DNA of 64,000 nt, taken from assembly GCA_965284365.1 (NCBI GenBank), contig OZ260079.1, positions 558,001 to 622,000 of the forward strand, written 5' to 3'. The stretch comes from Phragmitibacter sp965284365 (GTDB lineage Bacteria; Verrucomicrobiota; Verrucomicrobiia; Verrucomicrobiales; Verrucomicrobiaceae). The notes under the pieces were generated by a model. That model did not search any database, was not told the origin of the DNA, and saw only the letters and a list, made by a program, of their open reading frames with translations. A program made the position numbers and the translations under genes. Positions 23,201 to 32,156 of the stretch are shown piece after piece (position 1 is the stretch's first letter; each line of letters opens with the position of its first letter).

Positions 23201-25951
23201 TCACCTTGAGCGAAAGATCTCGCTTGTAAGGCACTCGGTAATGATGGTGTTTAGGCCAAGGCCTTCTTTCTTCGCCTTCTCGTAGATCTCTTCGATGACG
23301 AAGTCGTCAGCGGGTTCCATGTTGCGACCGCTGGCATAGCTGAGGGTGTGACTGATGAGGTGGCGGATGAAGAGAGATTCGCGAGTTTCGCGCAGGACTT
23401 TCTTGAAGCCTGCGAAGTCCAGATAGGTTTCTCCTGAGGGAAACTCGCCGCTGCTATCCACCTTCGGTGCGGGTTTCTTCTTATCCTTCGGCTGAGCGTA
23501 GGCACTGCGCCAGCGTCCGATGGGATCAAAAGTTTCCAAGCTGAAGCCCAGAGGATCGATCTTGCGGTGGCATTCGGCGCAGGTGCGATCGACGCTGTGT
23601 TTGGCGAGCCGCTCGCGGACAGTGGTCGCGCCGGAGACATCAGGTTCAATCGCGGGCACTTCGTCCGGGGGCGGTGGCGGATGGATGCCGAGGATGTTTT
23701 CACTGACCCAGACCCCGCGGGTGACGGGCGAGGTCTCGACGCCATTGGCACTCACGGTTAGGACACCCGCCATACCGAGCAGGCCACCCCGGCGCTGATT
23801 TCCAGTGAGACTGACTTTCTTGAAGCCATCGGCGAGACGCAGGCTTTTTTGTTCAGGGAGTTCGTAGAGCTTGGCGAGCTTCTTATCCACAAAGGTGTAA
23901 TCCGCATCGAGGAAGCGAGCCGCGGAGCCATTGTTCTTGAGCAGATCCGTGAAGAAGAGCCGCACTTCGGACTTCATGGATGCCGGGTAATCCTCGGCAT
24001 AATAGGCACGGTTGGTCTCGCGCGGGGGCGGCATGCCGCCGAGGTCACGGAGGTTCAGCCAGCTATCAAGGAAGCCGTTTACGAAGGCATTGATGCGCTC
24101 ATCCGCGATCATACGCTGAACCTGCTTTTTTAATTCGGCTGGCTGAGTAAGCTGGCCGGACTGCGCCAGCCCAAGCAAGGTGGAATCCGGCGGAGCGGTC
24201 CAAAGGGCAAAGGACAGCCGCGAGGCAAGATCGTAAGCCTTCAACTGCTGCGAGGATTCGTCGGTGATCTCGCTAAGATAAAGAAACGAAGGCGAACAAA
24301 GGATCAGCTTCAACGCATCCAGTGCGGACTGACGCGGAGTCGCCTGTTCCTGGAGCCGCTTATCGTAAAGCGCGCGGATAGGATCGCGATCGGGATCAGT
24401 GAGCGGACGGCGATAGGCCTTCTGCGCGAAGGCAAAGAGTTGGTCCAACGCACGATCCGCTTTGAAGCCTTCTTTGCCGAAGACAGCGACGTCTTCGGCG
24501 TTGCCACCCTTCTCAGGCATGGGACCTTGAATCTTGATATCGCTGATGCGGATATGCGGCAGTTTGCCCTCACGCAAAATGTGGGCGCGGCCTACGAGCG
24601 ATCCATCAATCTCCTCTTTGAATTCACTCTTGTAGCGCTGATTGATTGTGATGACCGAAGCCCGCGATTCATAAGGGCCATTCGGAAAGATGAAGCGGGG
24701 CGTCTGCCCGGCTTCCAGCCAGACGCGGAACTTCAGCCAGGTGGGTTTTTTATCCGGCACCGTTTTACTGGCCAGCAGAGGTTCGATGGGTTGCGGGTAA
24801 TGGATATGGCCTTTGGTGATATCGCCCGGAACGATACCTAGAATGAAGGGCTCCGACAGGTCGATGCCGAAGATGGTGGGATCGTAATGGGTATTACGGT
24901 GCATCGCCGCCGCTTCCACCTCGATGTCGTAAAGACCCGAAACGGGCACCCCTTTGAGGAAGTCCTCGATGTGGCCATAACCACCCTGACGGGTATCGGT
25001 GTTGGGTTGTTCGTAGAGATTCAGAAAGCCATAGTTGAAGGCCTCTTTGTGCGACCCCTGCAGTTCTTCGTATTGAACGAAGTGGCCATTGAAGCGCCAC
25101 TGTTGTGGTTTCGTTTCAGGTTTGCCGAGGCGCATTTCCACGAGGCGGTTCGCTGCTTGGAAATACTGATCCACCAGGAAGCCGGAAGTCACGAGTGTCT
25201 TGCCGATGGTATCGATGTGCTGACTGGTTTTCTCTTTTGGGAAATCCGCGGTCAGACCCAAGGTATCCACACGACGGCCGAAGAGCGTCGCGAGGGTATT
25301 TTCATACTCACGGCTGGAGAGGCGGCGCATGACGGTGCGCGAGCCGGAGCTTTCCATCTTTCCGCGAGCCGCCACGGCGCCTTCACGTAAGGCTCGCAAG
25401 ATGGCCAGACGTTCCTCATCACTTGGCTGGTCCGCCTTCTTTGGCGGCATCTCTTTCAAGGTGACCTGATCGATGATGTCCTTGGCTTCGATGAGATCCG
25501 CCATCGACTTCAAGGGAAGGGCAAAAGACTCGAAGTCGCGATCGCCTTTCTGAATGGTGGAGTCGTGACACTCCAAACAATACTTGGCGAGGAAATGCTC
25601 GACCTGTTTGGCGGGAGGCAGCGGATTTACCTTTGCTACGAGAGCCGGAGCTGGAGCCGGGGTCGCTGGTTTTGGGGTTGCAGTTGGATTAGGGATCGAA
25701 GCTGCCGTGGGTGCTGCAGGCTTAACTTGGGTCGGGGCCGGAGCCTTTTGCTCAGGATTGGGGGCCGGCGCCGGTTTCGCAGGCGGTGTTGAGGCAGGCT
25801 TAGGCGCAGGCGCAGCCGTTGGTGCCGATGTTGGCGGTTTGTTATTGCCCAAAGTTTGCGCGGGAGCAGCAGCGGGCGCCGGGGCAGTTTGGGCCCACGT
25901 GATCGCCGAGAAGGCTGCAGCCAGACAGACTGAAAAAATGACGACGCGCAT
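23201..25951 (-). CDS. DUF1592-type planctomycete cytochrome-like secreted protein
   Basis: 916 residues. Signal peptide 1-20, then a remarkable Pro/Ala/Lys-rich linker of about 90 residues (22-112), then the multi-domain module DUF1587/DUF1595/DUF1592/DUF1588/DUF1585 found in planctomycetes and verrucomicrobia. Two CxxCH sites are present: CLECH at 125-129 (FLAKYCLECHD) and CAECH at 791-795 (CAECHRKIDPLGF). Recognisable blocks include LSSREYENTLATLFGR and FRYFTDLLKNNGS-like LFFTDLLKNNGSAARFLDADYTF is split across DUF1592. It overlaps the upstream DUF1552 gene by one base (TGATG). These pairs are thought to be periplasmic redox proteins; the electron partner and substrate are unknown. Confidence 0.85.
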   Translation of the reverse strand: MRVVIFSVCLAAAFSAITWAQTAPAPAAAPAQTLGNNKPPTSAPTAAPAPKPASTPPAKPAPAPNPEQKAPAPTQVKPAAPTAASIPNPTATPKPATPAPAPALVAKVNPLPPAKQVEHFLAKYCLECHDSTIQKGDRDFESFALPLKSMADLIEAKDIIDQVTLKEMPPKKADQPSDEERLAILRALREGAVAARGKMESSGSRTVMRRLSSREYENTLATLFGRRVDTLGLTADFPKEKTSQHIDTIGKTLVTSGFLVDQYFQAANRLVEMRLGKPETKPQQWRFNGHFVQYEELQGSHKEAFNYGFLNLYEQPNTDTRQGGYGHIEDFLKGVPVSGLYDIEVEAAAMHRNTHYDPTIFGIDLSEPFILGIVPGDITKGHIHYPQPIEPLLASKTVPDKKPTWLKFRVWLEAGQTPRFIFPNGPYESRASVITINQRYKSEFKEEIDGSLVGRAHILREGKLPHIRISDIKIQGPMPEKGGNAEDVAVFGKEGFKADRALDQLFAFAQKAYRRPLTDPDRDPIRALYDKRLQEQATPRQSALDALKLILCSPSFLYLSEITDESSQQLKAYDLASRLSFALWTAPPDSTLLGLAQSGQLTQPAELKKQVQRMIADERINAFVNGFLDSWLNLRDLGGMPPPRETNRAYYAEDYPASMKSEVRLFFTDLLKNNGSAARFLDADYTFVDKKLAKLYELPEQKSLRLADGFKKVSLTGNQRRGGLLGMAGVLTVSANGVETSPVTRGVWVSENILGIHPPPPPDEVPAIEPDVSGATTVRERLAKHSVDRTCAECHRKIDPLGFSLETFDPIGRWRSAYAQPKDKKKPAPKVDSSGEFPSGETYLDFAGFKKVLRETRESLFIRHLISHTLSYASGRNMEPADDFVIEEIYEKAKKEGLGLNTIITECLTSEIFRSR

Positions 25952-27222
25952 CAGGCGAAACGACCGGTGCTGCTACCGAAGGTGTCGGTTTCCACGCCCA
26001 TCTTCTGCGCGATATCCACGAAGAGGTTGCAAAGAGGCACCTTGTTGATGCCTTCGCGTGGCACCTGCCGGAACTCGCCGTGCTGGTAGCCGCCGCCAGC
26101 CAGAATGATCGGCAGGTCAGAGTTCTTGTGCGAGTTCGCATCGCCGATGCCGCTGCCGAAAACGACGGCCGTGGAGTCGAGCAAGGTGCGTTCGCCATCC
26201 TGCATCTTGGAGAGCCGGGTAATGAACTTGCCGAAATGCAGGACCTGATACTTCTCCAGAGCAATGAGGTCGGCGATGGCTTCCGGGTCATTGCCGTGGT
26301 GGGAGAGGCCGTGATAGGACTTATCGATCCCAAGATTCTGAGGGAGAAAGTCGCCGCCGATTTCCAGGGTCGCAATGCGGGTGGAATCCGTCTGCAAGGC
26401 CAAAGCCATCAGCTCATACAGCATGGGGAGATCTTCCACCGAGTTGCGGTTTGCGGGCTTGGGGAAAGGCGCGTTCGGCTTTGGCTGATTGGCCCAACGC
26501 TTGCGAAGTTCCAGACGCTTTTCCACATCGCGCACCGAGGTAAGGTATTCGTCCAGCTTGTCCTTGTCCTCTTTGTTCACCTGACGGGAGAGGCGATTGG
26601 CGTCCACGAGGACGGAATCGAGAATGGAAGCCTGGACGTGGTTTTCCTGGAGCCGCTGCGCTTGGCGCTCTGGCGAATCGCCGATGAAGAGCCTCTCAAA
26701 AAGCTCTGCGGGTCCGGTGATGGGAGGCACGCGCACGCCGGATTTCGTCCAGGCGATCTGGCAACCGCCATGGATGCCGCCTTCGGAACCGACCGTCAGC
26801 GAGGAGAAGCGGGTTTGGTAGCCCACTTCATCGGCGAGATATTGGTCGATGGAGACATTGCCATCGGGACGGTTTTGCGCCTCGGAATTCAAGACGCCGG
26901 AGAGGAAAGAATGCACCGCAAAGTGGCCGCCCTTCACGCCGTGATCCAAACCGCGATATACGGTCATCTGGCTACGATTGTCCCAAAGGGGCTCCAGCAG
27001 CGCGGTCTTTTCGTAATTGCGGCCCGCTGTCGTGGGGAAGAATTGCTTCGTCTGGTAGCCGAGAAGATTTCCGATGGCCACGAAACGGCGCGCTTCCGCC
27101 CCTGCTCCTTTGGCTGCCTGAACCGCGGAATTTCCGCCTACGGAATTGGCCATGAGAGAAGGCAAGCCTGGCAGCGCGAGCGTGGTGCCAATGGAACGAA
27201 GGATAAAACTGCGGCGATTCAT
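25951..27222 (-). CDS. DUF1552 family exported protein
   Basis: 423 residues from the ATG at 27222, where a Tat-like signal begins (MNRRSFILRSIGTTLALPGL). The body matches DUF1552: FFPTTAGRNYEKTALLEPL, GLDHGVKGGHFAVHSFLSG, SIDQYLADEV and a C-terminal GSGIGDANSHKNSDLPIILAGG, reminiscent of the sulfatase/phosphatase-like DUF1501 proteins. It is translationally coupled (1-base overlap) to the DUF1592 cytochrome-like protein, and such pairs recur throughout the PVC group. A twin-arginine signal suggests folding with a cofactor before export. The reaction is unknown. A perfect 8-bp hairpin (27237-27258) sits 15 bp upstream of the start. Confidence 0.85.
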   Translation of the reverse strand: MNRRSFILRSIGTTLALPGLPSLMANSVGGNSAVQAAKGAGAEARRFVAIGNLLGYQTKQFFPTTAGRNYEKTALLEPLWDNRSQMTVYRGLDHGVKGGHFAVHSFLSGVLNSEAQNRPDGNVSIDQYLADEVGYQTRFSSLTVGSEGGIHGGCQIAWTKSGVRVPPITGPAELFERLFIGDSPERQAQRLQENHVQASILDSVLVDANRLSRQVNKEDKDKLDEYLTSVRDVEKRLELRKRWANQPKPNAPFPKPANRNSVEDLPMLYELMALALQTDSTRIATLEIGGDFLPQNLGIDKSYHGLSHHGNDPEAIADLIALEKYQVLHFGKFITRLSKMQDGERTLLDSTAVVFGSGIGDANSHKNSDLPIILAGGGYQHGEFRQVPREGINKVPLCNLFVDIAQKMGVETDTFGSSTGRFA

Positions 27223-27236
27223 GTAGGATGGAAAGG

Positions 27237-27258
27237 CGTGAGCAGCGAGATGCTCACG
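27237..27258. promoter_or_regulatory. Hairpin in the DUF1552 leader
   Basis: CGTGAGCA-GCGAGA-TGCTCACG, 8-bp perfect stem, ending 15 bp before the DUF1552 ATG on the minus strand. It could modulate translation or be the 3' structure of the upstream MFS transcript; no T-run is seen. Confidence 0.35.
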
Positions 27259-27384
27259 GAAGAAGGATACAGGAGAAAGGCGGGTGTTCTTGCTGGGAAT
27301 CGAACCGGCGGAGCGGCAAAGATCGCCGTGTTCGTGGCTACAGATTACGCGGAAAGCATACCGTCCGCACCATTTTTCAGGCAT

Positions 27385-28623
27385 TCAGATCACCACCTCA
27401 CCGTCTCCGTCACCTTCATTAGTCTCGGTGACGCTGGCATCGGCGGTTTTGCGGCCAATGAGGAGAATGATGAGGCCGAGGGATGAGGTGATGGCCAGGA
27501 GGGCGATGATGGGGAAGCTATCCTTCGAGGAGGTCATGCCGATGCCCATGGAGATGAGGGCCCCGATGCCGAGTTGGAGGAAGCCGAGCATGGCGGAAGC
27601 GCTGCCGGCGTTTTTTGTGAAGGGCGCGAGCGCGAGCGCGGCGGCATTCGGATAGGTGAGGCCAGCGCAACTGAGGAAGACAAAAAAGAGAAAGAGCGTA
27701 GGGATGAGGCCCAGAACGCCTGCTTTGGCCCCGGCGACAAAGATGATGCCAGTGATGACCTGGACGATAAGAACAAGGATGTAGATCTGTGCGCTGGTAA
27801 ACTTGCTCAGCAGCCAGACATTAAACTGACTGCCGCCCACAAAACCGCCGGCGAGGATGGCGAATACGGCGCTGTATTCCTGCGGGCTGAGCTTGAAGCC
27901 CTCCATGAAGATGACCGGGGAACCTGCCACGTAGGTGAAGAGTCCCGCAAAGGAGAATGCGCCTGAGAGCGCGTAAGTGATGAAGCGCGGATGCTTCAGG
28001 ATGACCCAGTATTCCTCGATGATGGGAAGGGGCTTCAAAGAGATGGAGCGATCCGGCTCATGGCTCTCCGGCAGCTTGAGATAAATCAGGACCATGATGA
28101 TGGCCACGATGACGGCGAGAATGATGAAGACGGATCGCCAACCCATCCACTGCAGGAGCAAGCCTCCGATGGACGGGGCCAAAAGGGGTGAGACTGCGAT
28201 GAAAAGGATGAGGCGCGAGAGGATCTTCGCGCCGTCGCGCACGGGGAAGAAATCATGCACCATGGCCAGAGAGGCCACGCCGGCGGCGCAACCACCGAGA
28301 GCCTGGAAGAAGCGGATGGCGATCAACTGATTGATGTCCATGGCAGCGGCGCAGCCAAAGGACGTGAGGACGAAGATAGCCAAGCCGATCAAGAGCGGCT
28401 TTTTCCGGCCAAAACGATCCAGCAGTGGGCCGTAAATGATCTGGCCCAAGGACATGCCGACGAAATAACTGGAGACCGTGAGGGCAACAATGGTCCCAGG
28501 CACACCAAAATCCTTCCCCAACTGCGGGAAGGCAGGAAGGTACATATCAATCGCAAAAGGGCTGATGATGCTCAGCGCGCCCAGCAGGCAGACAATGAAG
28601 GATAGAGATCGGTTTTGGGACAA
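27385..28623 (-). CDS. bcr: Bcr/CflA-type MFS drug efflux transporter
   Basis: 412 residues with twelve predicted membrane segments. The DHA1 signature is clear: IDMYLPAFPQL in the first helix, GQIIYGPLLDRFGRKKPLLIG (motif A) and the motif C-like ISPLLAPSIGGLL in helix 5. Bcr/CflA proteins are proton antiporters expelling drugs or small metabolites across the inner membrane. The C terminus is a short acidic tail. It runs in the same direction as the DUF1552/DUF1592 pair 162 bp downstream, and is divergent from the DUF72 gene. Substrate cannot be inferred. Confidence 0.9.
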   Translation of the reverse strand: MSQNRSLSFIVCLLGALSIISPFAIDMYLPAFPQLGKDFGVPGTIVALTVSSYFVGMSLGQIIYGPLLDRFGRKKPLLIGLAIFVLTSFGCAAAMDINQLIAIRFFQALGGCAAGVASLAMVHDFFPVRDGAKILSRLILFIAVSPLLAPSIGGLLLQWMGWRSVFIILAVIVAIIMVLIYLKLPESHEPDRSISLKPLPIIEEYWVILKHPRFITYALSGAFSFAGLFTYVAGSPVIFMEGFKLSPQEYSAVFAILAGGFVGGSQFNVWLLSKFTSAQIYILVLIVQVITGIIFVAGAKAGVLGLIPTLFLFFVFLSCAGLTYPNAAALALAPFTKNAGSASAMLGFLQLGIGALISMGIGMTSSKDSFPIIALLAITSSLGLIILLIGRKTADASVTETNEGDGDGEVVI

Positions 28624-28756
28624 AAGCGCGGGGGTGGCGGGGATTGGGGGCGAAGGGGCAAAGTCATACGCTCGGACGGGCCATTGGGCAAGCGGCGGGG
28701 AAAGGCGCCGAGGTTGCTAAAGTGCTGCTTGCCGGAGGCTGGCGAAGGCGCGACCA

Positions 28757-29485
28757 ATGCTGATGACCGCTTGGATTGGCACCTCTGGATTTCAGTATGA
28801 GGAATGGAAAGGCGAAGGGAAGTTCTACCCGGAGAAGCTCTCCAAGGCAAAGATGCTGACTTATTACGCGGAGCACTTCAATTCGACGGAGAGCAACTAC
28901 ACCTTTCGGAGTATTCCTAGCGAGAAGACCATCAAGCGATGGGTGGATGAGACGCCGGAGGATTTCCGCTGGAGCCCGAAGGCGCCGCAGCGCGTGACCC
29001 ACTTCTCGAAGCTGCGGGATTGCGGCGAACTGGTGAAAGTCTTTCACGAAGTGTTGAGTGGCCTGGGCGAAAAACTCGGCGTGGTGTTGTTTCAATTGCC
29101 GGGCTCATTCAAAGCCGATGTGGCGTTGCTCAGTGATTTCATGGATGAGTTGCCAAAGGGCATGCGGGCTGCCTTTGAGTTCCGGCACGAGTCATGGTTC
29201 AGCGATGAGGTCTATGACGCTCTGTCTGCGCATAATGTGGCGCTGTGCCTGGCGGAGAGTGAAGAACTGAAGACGCCAGACGTGGTAACGGCGAATTTTG
29301 GATATCTGCGGCCAAGGCGATTGGATTATTCGGCGGCGGATATTAAGAAGTTAGCGAAGTTTCTATCCAAGCAAAGGGAGGCCAAAGGCAAGACAGCCTG
29401 GAAAGAAGCCTTTGTGTATTTCAAACACGAGGAGACATGCGTGGGTCCGGTGTTCGCGGAGAAGCTGAAGGCGGCTATGGCGTGA
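28757..29485 (+). CDS. DUF72 (YecE-like) protein
   Basis: 242 residues; an ATG two codons in (28763) is also possible. The TIM-barrel family signature is complete: WIGTSGFQYEEWKGEGKFYP, LTYYAEHFNSTESNYTFR, LGVVLFQLPGSF, AAFEFRHESWFSDEVYDAL and a C-terminal VYFKHEETCVGP. DUF72 proteins are widespread and soluble but have no agreed function; links to iron-sulfur or nucleic acid metabolism have been suggested from fold. Its end overlaps the end of the convergent phosphoesterase gene by 11 bp. Confidence 0.88.
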   Translation: MLMTAWIGTSGFQYEEWKGEGKFYPEKLSKAKMLTYYAEHFNSTESNYTFRSIPSEKTIKRWVDETPEDFRWSPKAPQRVTHFSKLRDCGELVKVFHEVLSGLGEKLGVVLFQLPGSFKADVALLSDFMDELPKGMRAAFEFRHESWFSDEVYDALSAHNVALCLAESEELKTPDVVTANFGYLRPRRLDYSAADIKKLAKFLSKQREAKGKTAWKEAFVYFKHEETCVGPVFAEKLKAAMA

Positions 29486-30452
29486 ACTGCAAGTCCACAA
29501 ACACAGGCCGGTGATCCGAGCCGACATTGGGTCCTACCTCGCGATGCGTCGTCTGAAGGTGCGAGGAGATGAAGAGGTGATCGATCATGATCTGGTCGGG
29601 CAGAAATACATGGCGGGTCGCCTGAAAGACACGACCTTGGCTGGTGTCTGTGAGAGCTGATTCGCGGGTGAACTCACGAAAGAGGACGGACCATGGGGTG
29701 CAGTTGAAATCGCCGAGAACGATGACGGCATGACCGGCTTTTTGTTTCTCATTCGACCAGGCGGTGATGCGATCATGCAGGGTCCGGACGCGAGAGACAC
29801 CGCGCTCGGAGGTGGGATGAAGCGCATGTATGTCCAGGATGCTGACGGTCTTGTTGTTGACGATGAACTCGGCAGCGAGGCCGGTGAGTTCGCGTGGTTG
29901 TTGTTGCTGTGACCAGACCAAAGCCGGCTGAGTCATCGGGATGCGACTGAGAATGCCGAGACCGAAGTTGCCGCGGGATCGGGTTTCCAGATGCTGGTGC
30001 GGATAGATGTCTTTCAATTTGGCGAGGATGGGCACCCAATGCACGGACACTTCCTGGAGGCCGATGATGTCTGGCTTTTCGCGACGGAGGTATGCTTCCA
30101 CGAGATCATATTGTTTGTTCCGCGCCAACAGGTTGAAGGTCATGACGCGGAGTGGCACAGCGGCAGGAGATGATGTGTCGGCTGATTTCGGAAGTGGCGA
30201 GACGTGCGGCGCGAGGACAATGACATTCAGCCCAAGAGCGATGGCAGCGGCCACGGCCCACTTTTTGGAGCGAGCGAGGGTGAGTAAAATTACCAGGGTT
30301 AATGATGCGAGGAAGTACTGCGGGCGAAGGTGATTGAAGAGGTCGAAATACCAATGCCAACTTCCGGCAAAGCCAAAGAGGGTTACGATGAGGCAGCCAA
30401 GCGTGGCAAGACGCAGGGAAAGGAGAAAAGCGGCGCGGAGAAAGCGAGACAT
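29475..30452 (-). CDS. Membrane-anchored endonuclease/exonuclease/phosphatase-fold protein
   Basis: 325 residues. Three N-terminal hydrophobic segments (about 5-27, 40-60, 65-83) anchor it in the membrane, followed by the EEP metal-dependent phosphoesterase domain (about 100-322). Catalytic motifs are intact: MTFNLLA, IGLQEVS (metal-binding Glu), VLGDFNCTPWS (Asp, Asn) and VGSDHRPVFVDL (Asp-His). The layout resembles YafD-like proteins. It would hydrolyse a phosphodiester, nucleic acid or lipid head group at the outer face of the inner membrane; substrate unknown. Confidence 0.87.
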   Translation of the reverse strand: MSRFLRAAFLLSLRLATLGCLIVTLFGFAGSWHWYFDLFNHLRPQYFLASLTLVILLTLARSKKWAVAAAIALGLNVIVLAPHVSPLPKSADTSSPAAVPLRVMTFNLLARNKQYDLVEAYLRREKPDIIGLQEVSVHWVPILAKLKDIYPHQHLETRSRGNFGLGILSRIPMTQPALVWSQQQQPRELTGLAAEFIVNNKTVSILDIHALHPTSERGVSRVRTLHDRITAWSNEKQKAGHAVIVLGDFNCTPWSVLFREFTRESALTDTSQGRVFQATRHVFLPDQIMIDHLFISSHLQTTHREVGPNVGSDHRPVFVDLQFTP

Positions 30453-30609
30453 GCGGACAGGGAATCAGTCGAAAGATTGGGAAACACTTACGCAAGTATC
30501 CCGTTCACGACAACACGTGAGCGAATGTGCGCCGTGGGGCTTAATTAGGCTGCGCAGCTCAAGTGAAGAGGCCGCACTCTCATGGCGCTGTCCCCTTCCC
30601 TGTTGTTGA

Positions 30610-30969
30610 TCAGTTCAGGCCGAATAGTTCGGCACCGTCCACCGCTGGATAAGCGTGGGTGGAATGCTGCGCGGAAATCCGAAGGGCGTGGCGCAGGCCG
30701 TTGGGGATGTGCTCGAAAATGAGACTGATTTGATAAGCATGGCGGCCGTCTACGCCCTCAAGCTGCCGGTGACTGCATGCCACGACCCAGCCGCGAACAC
30801 GCCAGACCTGGTTCAGTCCGAGGATCTGCGTTTCCACGTTGAGGGTGAGTTCCGAGGAAATCGTAAAACGCCGGGTCGCGAGGAACACGGCGCCTACCGC
30901 CGTGATTGAGCAGACCTGCGTGACCACATCCGCCTTGATTCTCCGCCTTTGTTTTGCTTTGGAAGCCAT
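30610..30969 (-). CDS. PilZ-like small protein
   Basis: 119 residues. It begins with a basic QRRRIKADV stretch that resembles the RxxxR c-di-GMP arm, followed by strands QVCSITAVGAVFLATRRF and SELTLNVETQ, the order found in PilZ domains. The second binding motif, normally (D/N)xSxxG, reads SITAVG and lacks the acidic or amide residue at position one, so c-di-GMP binding is doubtful. It stands alone between a membrane phosphoesterase and a repeat-bearing gap. Other small beta-barrels are possible. Confidence 0.55.
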   Translation of the reverse strand: MASKAKQRRRIKADVVTQVCSITAVGAVFLATRRFTISSELTLNVETQILGLNQVWRVRGWVVACSHRQLEGVDGRHAYQISLIFEHIPNGLRHALRISAQHSTHAYPAVDGAELFGLN

Positions 30970-31166
30970 AACAACATTCCCAGACGGACGGAACGTTGCC
31001 GTCGAGGTAGTGGTGTGTCAATTAGCTTGGTGCAAAAAGTACGGAACTGATCGTCAGGGGTAGAGGCGTTTTTTCACCGCGAAGACGCGAAGGCGCGAAG
31101 GTTTTTTGAGGGTTGAGTCCGGAAGAGGGATTAACCCAAGCGGAATGCGCAGCAGGCTGCTTGGGT
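30970..31166. other. Gap with GCGAAG repeat (31073-31101)
   Basis: Contains the repeat TTCACCGCGAAGACGCGAAG extended by GCGCGAAGG, and no gene. It separates the PilZ-like gene from the permease pair. Confidence 0.6.
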
Positions 31167-32156
31167 TCAGTCGGAACTGCGGGGGTCGAAGGCGTCGCGG
31201 AGGCCGTCGCCGAGGAAATTCAGGGCGAGGAGGGAAGCGGACATCAAGGTGGCGGGGAATGCGAGGAGCCACCATTTGCTGTCGAGGGGATTGATGACTT
31301 GGGCGCCGTCTTTGAGGAGGGACCCCCAACTGGCGGCGGGGTCTTCAATGCCGAGACCGAGGAAGCTGAGGAAGCTTTCATCGCGGATGACGGCGGGGAT
31401 GGTGAGCGTGAGGTAGGTCAGGACGAGTGTGCTGAGATTCGGCCAGAGATGCTTCCGGAGGATGACCCACCAACGCTGCCCCATGGCGCGGCTTGCGGAG
31501 ACGAAGGCGAGTTCTTTCAACACCAGCACCTGACCGCGAATGATGCGGGCCATGGTGAGCCATTGGACCAAGCCAAGAGATAATACCAGGATGGCGATGC
31601 GGGAATACGGCAGGAGATAATCGGCTGCTTTTTCCACGGTGCGCATGCTGTGCGCTTGTCCCCACAGACGGAGGGCATCGAGGCCGTCCTTGAAATAGGC
31701 ATCAAAGGCGGAGATGAAAATCATGACGATGAGCAGGCTCGGGACGGAGTTCAGGATGTCCACGAGGCGCATCATCGCGCCATCCAATCGGCCGCCGGCG
31801 TAGCCGCTGATCATGCCATAAATGCCGCCGATCACGAGGCTGACCAAAGCGCCGATCAAACCGACTCCGAGGCTGACCTGAGCGCCGATAAGCATCCGGT
31901 AGAAGAGATCCTGGCCATTCAAATCCGTGCCGAGCAGATGGAAGCGCTCGCCATCCAGGGAGCGGCTCAGAGGGGGGAAATAGGAGTCGTCACTGGTGCC
32001 CTTGATGTTGTCATTCAGGAAGAAGGGCAGCACGATGGAGATCAGGGCGACAGCCACGGTGAACCAGAGGCAAAACATGGCCACGCGATTGCGCCGCAGC
32101 ACCTGCCAGCCGCTGGCGGGGGCTCCGAGCAATCGACTGGCGGCGGGTTCAGGCAT
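31167..32156 (-). CDS. OppC/DppC-type ABC transporter permease
   Basis: 329 residues. N-terminal OppC_N segment with one membrane helix (MFCLWFTVAVALISIVLPFFL) and a periplasmic loop carrying FHLLGTDLNGQDLFYRML, typical of OppC. The C-terminal BPD_transp_1 domain has five helices and the EAA loop ASRAMGQRWWVILRKHLWPN that contacts the ATPase. It is the second permease of a dipeptide/oligopeptide-type importer and overlaps the OppB gene by 8 bp. The binding protein and ATPases are not nearby. Confidence 0.92.
   Translation of the reverse strand: MPEPAASRLLGAPASGWQVLRRNRVAMFCLWFTVAVALISIVLPFFLNDNIKGTSDDSYFPPLSRSLDGERFHLLGTDLNGQDLFYRMLIGAQVSLGVGLIGALVSLVIGGIYGMISGYAGGRLDGAMMRLVDILNSVPSLLIVMIFISAFDAYFKDGLDALRLWGQAHSMRTVEKAADYLLPYSRIAILVLSLGLVQWLTMARIIRGQVLVLKELAFVSASRAMGQRWWVILRKHLWPNLSTLVLTYLTLTIPAVIRDESFLSFLGLGIEDPAASWGSLLKDGAQVINPLDSKWWLLAFPATLMSASLLALNFLGDGLRDAFDPRSSD

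Noticed and set aside
27262..27345. tRNA-like T-arm (GGTTCGATTCCC on the minus strand)
   Set aside because: The bases flanking the TTCGATT loop do not pair, there is no acceptor stem match and no cloverleaf can be drawn; it is coincidental or at most a fragment.
26080..27486. 468-codon open frame antisense to DUF1552
   Set aside because: It shadows a well supported gene, has no recognisable domain and runs through the intergenic gap; high GC creates such frames.
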